Part shown: in pieces, positions 58,050 to 64,000 of the stretch
Layout of the letters: each line of letters begins with the position of its first letter
Numbering within the stretch: the stretch's first letter is position 1
DNA from: Planctomycetota bacterium
Lineage (GTDB): Bacteria > Planctomycetota > Planctomycetia > Planctomycetales > Planctomycetaceae
DNA: 64,000 nt
Assembly (NCBI GenBank): GCA_003671275.1
Contig: QWPB01000033.1
Location: 1-64,000 of the forward strand
Direction of reading: 5' to 3'
Program-made: the position numbers and the translations under genes
Notes under the pieces: generated by a model
What the model was told of the DNA's origin: nothing
Seen by the model: only the letters and a program-made list of their open reading frames with translations
Databases searched by the model: none

Positions 58050-59118
58050 GGGAGGTCACCTGCTCCAGCGGTAACCCGGCCAGCAGCTGGCCTTGAGGGC
58101 TGAAGAGTGCCGCCAGAACCGGTCCATCGATCCGTTCGTTCAGGAACCGCCCACTGCCATCTGCAAGGAGGGCATTCACTCCGCCGGGATGAAAGCTATT
58201 GGCGACAGGGGATTTTCCTTCTGGTTGCAGCAGCCCCTGATTGATTCGATTGACTCCCTGGTTGGTCACACCGTAGTGGACGTGACCAGGGCGGCAATTC
58301 TGACTGTTGTCACAGGGATCTTTGTAGTAGACCGCGCAGCGGAGCGGGTCAGGGTCGGCAAAGCTGGCTCGTGGCGAGCGGGGATCGGACCCCGCCCGAT
58401 AGTTTTCCGTGAGCATGAGCGTCTGGGATTGTCCGTCCATGATGTCCGCCAGGGCGTGGGTTCGCTTGGTGATGGGGGTGTTCCAAGTTTCCATGAAGAA
58501 CAGTCCCATTCGTTTGAAAAGCTCCCGATCCGTGGGGATCGAGTCTGTCCCCGGCAGATGCGGGTAGACTCCGTCGCCATTCAAGTCGAGGGGATCATTG
58601 TCCATGTTCACCGGGACATCCCGGGTTCCGTTCGAATGACGATTGGTGTAGCCGACACCGCCGCAGACGGCATAGCTGATATCCCCCTTTCCCGTCAGGC
58701 TGATATCCGAAGGGCACTGGTACAGGGGAATCTGCTCGCGGGAGAGCGCCTCGTTGGTGGGCGATTCGAGTGACTCATCACGATGCCACTGGTTGTAAAT
58801 CGCGGCCTGTTCGATTTGAGGAAGGATCGCCACCGCCCAGGTGTGCAGCGGATAAGAATTCCAATGAGCATCGTGTCCCCAGTTGCCCGAGGCGGGGAGC
58901 CGTCGAAACGTTCCATCGAATGCCGTCAGGCCGATCCCGAGGTTATGCATGTGGGACAGGCATTGATGGCGACGCGCGGTCTCTCGTGTGCGGCCAATTG
59001 CGGGTAACAGCAGCGCGACCAGCAGGCTGATAATGACCAGTGCTACCAGCAGCTCAATGATTGTAAACCCCTCACGAGGCCGATGCCGGTGGAGCGATAG
59101 CACTGCCCGATGTCGCAT
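58039..59118 (-). CDS. DUF1559 pseudopilin-like protein
   Basis: 359 residues. Prepilin start REGFTIIELLVALVIISLLVALLLP: cleavage before Phe, Glu at +5. The conserved TRETARRHQCLSHMHNLGIGL helix follows, then the DUF1559 body (LPASGNWGHDAHWNSYPLHT, FHPGGVNALLADGSGRFLNE). It lies between a GYF protein gene (10 nt upstream) and the GT39-like gene (11-nt overlap). The ATG at 59118 is preceded by an in-frame GTG and a non-conserved upstream stretch. Confidence 0.93.
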   Translation of the reverse strand: MRHRAVLSLHRHRPREGFTIIELLVALVIISLLVALLLPAIGRTRETARRHQCLSHMHNLGIGLTAFDGTFRRLPASGNWGHDAHWNSYPLHTWAVAILPQIEQAAIYNQWHRDESLESPTNEALSREQIPLYQCPSDISLTGKGDISYAVCGGVGYTNRHSNGTRDVPVNMDNDPLDLNGDGVYPHLPGTDSIPTDRELFKRMGLFFMETWNTPITKRTHALADIMDGQSQTLMLTENYRAGSDPRSPRASFADPDPLRCAVYYKDPCDNSQNCRPGHVHYGVTNQGVNRINQGLLQPEGKSPVANSFHPGGVNALLADGSGRFLNERIDGPVLAALFSPQGQLLAGLPLEQVTSHEF

Positions 59119-59128
59119 CACACGGTCC

Positions 59129-59917
59129 TCAGCGGGAGTCGGCCCAGAATTCGATTCGCTTTGCGGCAAAGTATCCCAGGATTGCCACCGGCACGGCCAG
59201 GTCCACCAGAACGATGCCCAGTTCAAAGCGACTGCAATACCCGATCAGCGGCAAAAGATATTCCTCGCGGGCGGCAGCTCGAGGGAACCGCGTGGCGTTG
59301 ATTCGCCCCCAATGAATAGTCAGCAGACAGACTGCACTGGCCAGAACACCAGCACATGCCAGACGAAAGACCCTGGGGGACCGCAGCCTGTCGATCCCCG
59401 CCCGGATTCTGGAGAGCCAACGGGAAGAGGCATTGGTGCGCAGCTGGCGAGCCTGCTGGTTGGCGAAGGCTGCGTCAACGAGCACTCGAACCTGGTCCCG
59501 AGGTGGGGTTCGCGGGGGGGCTGTCGAAAAGGGGGGGGGCGAGTGTTGCCCATCCCGGACTTGGTGGATTCGCTCCTGCCAGCGCGACGGGGACGGTTCC
59601 AGAACTGTCTCTGAAGAATCCCGCGGAGCCCGTGTGATTTCAGTGGCTGACGAAGACGGTTCAACGACCTGTTTTTCGGTCAGCGAGTCCCGAGGGGATG
59701 TCTCCCGAGACGTGACGGTGATGGTCCGCTCGGAAACGCTGCGCCGCGCGGAGTAGAACAACCCCACGACGGAGCGAGCGGGGCGCCACTCGGATTCCCA
59801 TTCGGCCCGGACCAGATCGTCTTCGTGCAGTCTGCCGGAACGAGCCCACTCGACCAGCTCGCGAAAGGCGAGCGGTCCGGACGACTCGTTCTTTTGGGAA
59901 AACCAAAAACTGGCCAT
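59129..59917 (-). CDS. GYF_2 domain membrane protein
   Basis: 262 residues. The first ~55 residues (FWFSQKNESSGPLAFRELVEWARSGRLHEDDLVR) form a GYF_2 (PF14237) domain, usually a proline-peptide adaptor. A long Ser/Thr/Pro linker leads to two membrane segments near the C-terminus (VFRLACAGVLASAVCLLTI and LGIVLVDLAVPVAILGYFAA). First gene of the GYF-DUF1559-GT39 operon. ATG 59917 begins the GYF motif. Confidence 0.8.
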   Translation of the reverse strand: MASFWFSQKNESSGPLAFRELVEWARSGRLHEDDLVRAEWESEWRPARSVVGLFYSARRSVSERTITVTSRETSPRDSLTEKQVVEPSSSATEITRAPRDSSETVLEPSPSRWQERIHQVRDGQHSPPPFSTAPPRTPPRDQVRVLVDAAFANQQARQLRTNASSRWLSRIRAGIDRLRSPRVFRLACAGVLASAVCLLTIHWGRINATRFPRAAAREEYLLPLIGYCSRFELGIVLVDLAVPVAILGYFAAKRIEFWADSR

Positions 59918-60123
59918 GAGGTACCGCCCGCGTGCGGAACACCAATCCACAAACACAATCAAATCATCCTATCCCCAGTCCGCTGGGGTGTCACCTGAGG
60001 AGGTCTGCTTTTCTGTCCACGCCCCCCATGCCCCTGTCACGACATGAACTCGCAGTCTCGGCCTTGGCAGTCGGAGGGGGTTTCCCGATACTCTTCCGAC
60101 TTCAATCAACTGGGAGCGAACTG

Positions 60124-62310
60124 ATGTCGAGATGGCACTGGTGGACAGGCATGGCCCTGATCATGCTTCTGGGTTGCCCCGAGTGGCAGCCCGCGATCCG
60201 GGCGGCTGATCCCTCGCTGGAAAAGCTGATTGCTCAGCCCGCTCCGTTGAGTGTGACTGAGCGGATCGACCAGCAGTTTGCCCGCGTCGTCGATGTGATT
60301 GAAGGGGTGATGTTCCGCCGACTCTTTCAGACGGAGCGGTCGTCGATCATCTACAGCCACCAGGCAGACTATGTGCGGGATCGCGGCACAACCGGGCCAT
60401 TCGTTTTCTATTCCAGTACGGCCCCGGTCACGGACTCTTCGTTGACGGATCAACAGGTACTGCTGTTGTCGGCGCGGGGAGAGCTGGCTCCGGGCCAGAC
60501 GATCGACGGGCAGTCGCAACCGTTCCGTCATATGCGGGCGGAAGAACGTCTTCTGGAAGTGGTAACCGTTCGCCGGGGCGAGGAATTACCCAATGTCGCT
60601 GCGGACACAACCACTCCCCTCAAAGTGATGGATGGAGCCCGATTCGTTCAGACCACGCGGGACGGGAAAACGGTCTATGTTCTGGTGGGCCCCATGCGGG
60701 GACTGCTCGATGAGACCCAATGGCTGAGTCAGACCACCGTGGACGAACTGGCCCAGAAGGGACGACTGGCCACGGGAGATGACGGACGGACGCTGCTCAT
60801 TGAGAAGCAGGGGGGCATCCCCATTGTTGTCTTGTGGCTGGCCGTGGGAGGCGTGGTGGCCACGCTGTATTTCGGATTCTTGAACATTCGTGCTTTCCCA
60901 CATGCCATTGCGTGTGTGGGTGGCAAATATGACGACCCGCGAGAACCCGGCGAAGTCAACCATTTTCAGGCTCTGTCCAGCGCGCTGTCGGGGACTGTGG
61001 GGCTCGGAAACATTGCCGGGGTGACGATCGCCATGACCAGCGGCGGACCGGGGGCGTTCTTCTGGATGATGATGAGCGGTTTCCTCGGGATGTCCCTGAA
61101 GTTCGTCGAGTGTTCGCTGGCGGTGAAATATCGACAGATTCACGCCGACGGGTCGGTACTGGGCGGTCCGATGCGTTACCTGTCGCTCGGGCTGGCGAAG
61201 CGGAACCTGGGTCCGTTGGGCAAAGTGCTGGCAGTGGCGTTCACGTTTATGTGCATCCTGGGCAGCTTCGGCGGCGGGAACATGATTCAGGTCAACCAGT
61301 CCAGTGCAGCCCTGCTGCAGGTTCTGGAGCAGGCGGATCATGACCGGTTGCAGGTCATCCAGAAGGAGATCAAGGAGGCTGCGGATCGGGGCGATGAAGC
61401 GGCGGTCGCGGCCAGGATGGGGGAAAAGAAGGGCATTGAGGAAAGCCTGAGCAATCTGGAAGCCAAATTCAAACCGATCTACGGCGTGGTGATGGCTGCG
61501 ATGGTCGCGGTGGTGATCCTGGGAGGCATCCGCCGAATTGGTAAAGCGGCAGAGATCATGGTCCCGGGGATGTGTGTGATCTACCTGCTGATTTGCGGCT
61601 GGGTGGTGCTACGGCATATTACCGAGGTACCAGCCCTCTTCGGGCTGATCTTCTCGGAGGCTTTTTCGCCGCAGGCGATTCATGGTGGCGTCCTGGGTGT
61701 CCTTGTCATCGGGGTGCAGCGAGCAGTCTTCAGCAATGAGGCGGGGGCGGGAAGTGCTCCGATTGCGCATAGTGCTGCCAAGACGAATGAGCCGATTCGT
61801 GAAGGCCTGGTGGCACTGCTGGAGCCGTTCATTGACACGATTGTGATTTGCTCCGCAACCGCCCTGGCGATGCTCATCTGTGGGGCCTGGAACAATCCTG
61901 TGTGGAGCCTGGATCAGGGGTTGCAGGGAGCCGCGTTGACATCGCGTGCATTTCGAGAAGAGGTCTCCTGGTTCCCGTACGTACTGAGCTTTGCGGTGAT
62001 GCTGTTCGCGTACTCGACAATTATCTCGTGGGCATATTACGGGGAACGGTGCTGGGAAACCCTCTTTGGCCGCCGTTCAACTCCCCTTTACAAGCTACTG
62101 TGCGTGCTGGCGGTGTTTGTGGGGGCAGTATCGAATCTGAAGTCGGTGCTGAACTTCTCGGACATGATGATTCTGGGAATGGCCTTTCCCAATGTGCTGG
62201 GGTTGTACTTCCTGATGCCTGAGGTGCGGGCCGACCTCAAGAGCTACTGGAAGCGTCTGGGCAGTCCTCCCCCGTCTCCCGATGATTCCGCCGAATCGAC
62301 CGCTGTCTAG
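60124..62310 (+). CDS. Alanine/glycine:cation symporter (AGCS) with extra N-terminal domain
   Basis: 728 residues. Signal-like segment (WWTGMALIMLLGCPEWQP), a helix (RIDQQFARVVDVIEGVMFRRLF), then about 150 residues without membrane character before the AGCS core (GGIPIVVLWLAVGGVVATLYFGFLNIRAF, about 225 on). Core motifs: GEVNHFQALSSALSGTVGLGNIAGV, GGPGAFFWMMMSGFLGM, FGGGNMIQVNQ, VFSNEAGAGSAPIAHSAAKT, LLEPFIDTIVICSATAL. A charged coil of about 50 residues (VLEQADHDRLQVIQKEIKEA) interrupts between core segments. ATG 60124 gives the signal; upstream in-frame codons are not conserved. Sodium-coupled amino-acid uptake is expected. Confidence 0.88.
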   Translation: MSRWHWWTGMALIMLLGCPEWQPAIRAADPSLEKLIAQPAPLSVTERIDQQFARVVDVIEGVMFRRLFQTERSSIIYSHQADYVRDRGTTGPFVFYSSTAPVTDSSLTDQQVLLLSARGELAPGQTIDGQSQPFRHMRAEERLLEVVTVRRGEELPNVAADTTTPLKVMDGARFVQTTRDGKTVYVLVGPMRGLLDETQWLSQTTVDELAQKGRLATGDDGRTLLIEKQGGIPIVVLWLAVGGVVATLYFGFLNIRAFPHAIACVGGKYDDPREPGEVNHFQALSSALSGTVGLGNIAGVTIAMTSGGPGAFFWMMMSGFLGMSLKFVECSLAVKYRQIHADGSVLGGPMRYLSLGLAKRNLGPLGKVLAVAFTFMCILGSFGGGNMIQVNQSSAALLQVLEQADHDRLQVIQKEIKEAADRGDEAAVAARMGEKKGIEESLSNLEAKFKPIYGVVMAAMVAVVILGGIRRIGKAAEIMVPGMCVIYLLICGWVVLRHITEVPALFGLIFSEAFSPQAIHGGVLGVLVIGVQRAVFSNEAGAGSAPIAHSAAKTNEPIREGLVALLEPFIDTIVICSATALAMLICGAWNNPVWSLDQGLQGAALTSRAFREEVSWFPYVLSFAVMLFAYSTIISWAYYGERCWETLFGRRSTPLYKLLCVLAVFVGAVSNLKSVLNFSDMMILGMAFPNVLGLYFLMPEVRADLKSYWKRLGSPPPSPDDSAESTAV

Positions 62311-62367
62311 TCACCATTGATAGGCCACTCCGATAATGTCGTTCACCCATCTGTCAGGAACGTGCCG

Positions 62368-62697
62368 ATGAACTCGCTGACGGAACTCAAAGGGGATGCC
62401 ACAGCGCTTCACCTGGCGTGGTCCGATGGAGTCCGCCATCGCATTGAATGGCGGACGCTGCGGCAACGCTGTCCCTGTGCCACCTGTGCGAATCCTCCGC
62501 CATCGCCGTCCCCCGCATCCGGGTTGGGGCTGCTGCCGGTCATCACCATGGCCGAGACGTTGCCGCTCAAGGCCACGCGCATGCGTCCCATGGGGAACTA
62601 TGCCTATGCCATCCAGTTCAGTGATGGACACAACACCGGAATTTACTCGCTGGAATTCTTGCGACGGCTGGGAGAGGAGGCATCGTCAACGCCATGA
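62368..62697 (+). CDS. DUF971 protein
   Basis: 109 residues. The DUF971 (GBBH-like N-terminal) pattern is clear: LHLAWSDGVRHRIEWRTLRQRCPCATCANP and MGNYAYAIQFSDGHNTGIYSLEFLRRL. The RxxCPCAxC cysteines may hold iron-sulfur or zinc. It is proposed in the literature as a Fe-S or enzyme-maturation helper, not proven. Its stop overlaps the lpxK start (ATGA), so the two are translated together. Confidence 0.88.
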   Translation: MNSLTELKGDATALHLAWSDGVRHRIEWRTLRQRCPCATCANPPPSPSPASGLGLLPVITMAETLPLKATRMRPMGNYAYAIQFSDGHNTGIYSLEFLRRLGEEASSTP

Positions 62698-63797
62698 CCG
62701 CCTCGGAATCGCCTCCACGATCGATCGAGTCTCGCTGGCGGGAGATTGTCTCCGGTCGATCGCGCGGTATCGGAGCGACGCTGGTCCGTGGGGGGCTGTC
62801 GGTGGTGCGGGTGCCGTACGCCCTGGGGACTCGTCTGCGAAATATTGCCTACGACTGGGGCTGGCTGGTGTCGACTCGGTTACCTCTGCCGGTGATCAGT
62901 GTCGGCAATCTGACTGTCGGCGGGACTGGCAAAACACCGACCGTCGCGTGGCTGGTCCAGCTGTTACAGTCTCTAGGGTATCGTCCGGCCATCATCAGCC
63001 GGGGGTACGGATCTGCGGATGAACAGGGCAACGACGAGAAGCGGTTGCTGGATCGGCTGTTGCCCGGTGTCCCCCATCGCCAGAGTCCGGACCGCTTGGC
63101 AGCGGCTCACGGCCTGCTGACCGAGGGGGTTCCTCCGGACATCCTGGTGCTGGACGACGCTTTTCAACACCGATGTGTTCAGCGGGATATCGATCTGCTA
63201 CTCATCGACTGTCTGAACCCCTGGGGGTATGGGCATCAGCTGCCGCGGGGATTACTGCGAGAAGCGGTCTCGGGAATGCAGCGGGCGCGGGCCATCCTGC
63301 TGACGCGGTCCGATCAGATTGATCCAGAGAGTTTGCAGGCCCTTCGCGAAGTCATTGCCCAATATACCCCGGCATCCACATACATGACTCATTTCGAGCC
63401 CGTGGGGCTGGTTGATTCTTGGGGGGGCTTGGCTCCGCTGAACGGCTGGTACGGGCGGGAAGTTGCGGCGTTCTGTGGCATCGGTAACCCGATGGGGTTC
63501 CAGCGGACGCTGGTCGCGTGTGGCTATGCCGTGCCCGAAGCCCGGTTCCGCGCTTTCCCGGACCATCACCCATACAGCGCGGCGGACTTGGAGCAGATTG
63601 GCGAATGGGCTCGCAGCTATGGGGCCGAGTGTCTGCTGACGACGGCCAAAGACATGGTAAAAATCCCGATTCCGATCATCCGTAATCTGCCGATCCGCGC
63701 TGTTGAGATTGCGTTGCGGATGGACCATGAAGCCGATGAGATCGCCTTCACTGAACAGATACGGTCATGGCTGGCGACAACACTGCGGGGATCATGA
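62694..63797 (+). CDS. lpxK: Tetraacyldisaccharide 4'-kinase, lipid A synthesis
   Basis: 367 residues. Adds the 4'-phosphate to the lipid A disaccharide at the inner membrane. The Walker A-like loop VGNLTVGGTGKTP is at about 70-82, followed by the RPAIISRGYGS motif and LVLDDAFQHRCVQRDIDLLLID, both family-defining; also GIGNPMGFQRTLVACG and the TTAKDMVKIP motif. Starts ATGA overlapping DUF971. Its presence supports a Gram-negative outer membrane with lipid A. Confidence 0.93.
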   Translation: MTASESPPRSIESRWREIVSGRSRGIGATLVRGGLSVVRVPYALGTRLRNIAYDWGWLVSTRLPLPVISVGNLTVGGTGKTPTVAWLVQLLQSLGYRPAIISRGYGSADEQGNDEKRLLDRLLPGVPHRQSPDRLAAAHGLLTEGVPPDILVLDDAFQHRCVQRDIDLLLIDCLNPWGYGHQLPRGLLREAVSGMQRARAILLTRSDQIDPESLQALREVIAQYTPASTYMTHFEPVGLVDSWGGLAPLNGWYGREVAAFCGIGNPMGFQRTLVACGYAVPEARFRAFPDHHPYSAADLEQIGEWARSYGAECLLTTAKDMVKIPIPIIRNLPIRAVEIALRMDHEADEIAFTEQIRSWLATTLRGS

Positions 63798-63810
63798 GCA
63801 GTACGACTGA

Positions 63811-64000
63811 CTACCAGTCTTCGCCGACTTTCCCTTGCAGGTGAGCCACGATCCGCTTGACCAGTTCGGGAAGACCCTGCCCCGTGGCGGCGGAAATCCG
63901 CATCACCGGCTGACCGATCGACTCTTCCAGCAGCAGGGCTGCGGCCTCCGAATCCGGCAGCTCGGCCTTGGAGATGCAAATGATTTCGGGACGTTGCGTC
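63811..64000 (-). CDS. obgE: GTPase ObgE/CgtA, C-terminal part (cut by window edge)
   Basis: About 62 C-terminal residues. EIICISKAELPDSEAA is the G4 region (SKAE in place of NKxD, a change seen in planctomycete Obg), then VMRISAATGQGLPELVKRIVAHL, the G5 SAxTGxGL motif and final helix. Ends VGEDW at stop 63811-63813. Convergent with lpxK. Obg GTPases act in ribosome assembly; the assignment rests on this fragment. Confidence 0.72.
   Translation of the reverse strand, partial: TQRPEIICISKAELPDSEAAALLLEESIGQPVMRISAATGQGLPELVKRIVAHLQGKVGEDW

Overview
The window looks like about 64 kb of a GC-rich chromosome from a planctomycete, most likely order Planctomycetales. The evidence is the gene content. 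It includes two DUF1080 (3-keto-disaccharide hydrolase) proteins, a DUF1501/DUF1549-DUF1553 pair, a PVC-type haem-binding HEAT-repeat dehydrogenase, two DUF1559 pseudopilin-like proteins, several proteins with an N-terminal MJ0042-type zinc ribbon, a GYF_2 protein, and many secreted proteins of unknown function. No rRNA, tRNA, phage, transposase or CRISPR array was found. One structural RNA is clear: RNase P RNA (rnpB) at 3776-4219.

Layout. 0-9.2 kb: divergent DUF1080 genes, a translationally coupled pair of a degenerate SGNH-fold protein and FtsW, rnpB, an ABC ATPase, a DJ-1/PfpI protein, a small pilin-like protein, ribosomal protein L27, RlmI and a GNAT. 9.3-27 kb: a GroES-like protein divergent from a FabF-type ketosynthase, an unknown secreted protein, the large haem-binding dehydrogenase, a second pilin-like paralogue with a probable frameshift, a NanM-like Kelch protein, the DUF1501/DUF1553 operon, a DCC protein, a UbiD-family decarboxylase, a family 6 DNA glycosylase, DapF, a 4HBT thioesterase and an unknown coiled-coil protein. 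27-37 kb: Kbl, a FAD oxidoreductase with a golvesin-like tail, a thermonuclease, an FHA-GAF-PP2C phosphatase, a siroheme sulfite/nitrite reductase and an ExbB/MotA channel. 37-50 kb: a very large TPR protein, a Pro-rich secreted protein, a DUF1559 protein, tandem zinc-ribbon proteins, an AGE-family epimerase and a DMFase-like protein. 56-64 kb: a GYF/DUF1559/ArnT-like operon, an AGCS alanine symporter, and the DUF971-lpxK pair facing the 3' end of obgE.

The accessory-looking part is 50.3-56.4 kb. A lower-GC zinc-ribbon membrane gene is bounded by the inverted heptamers GTTAGGC/GCCTAAC, as in an integron gene cassette, and is broken by a one-base frameshift in an A-run. The stretch 51.05-56.35 kb is flanked by two inverted copies of a ~130-nt structured repeat (hairpin, long stem, hairpin). 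A third copy of its first hairpin, with a re-paired stem, sits at the cassette edge. Between the repeats also lie a PQQ propeller with an inserted malectin domain and a divergent AraC regulator.

Other points of note: a second family of intergenic inverted pairs built on CAGGAATGTC occurs at three loci; the two pilin-like paralogues share a DExG-xxxSAE N-terminus but have unrelated tails; the SGNH protein coupled to ftsW appears to have lost its catalytic residues; and two genes each appear to lack one A in an A-run, which may be assembly error or real decay.
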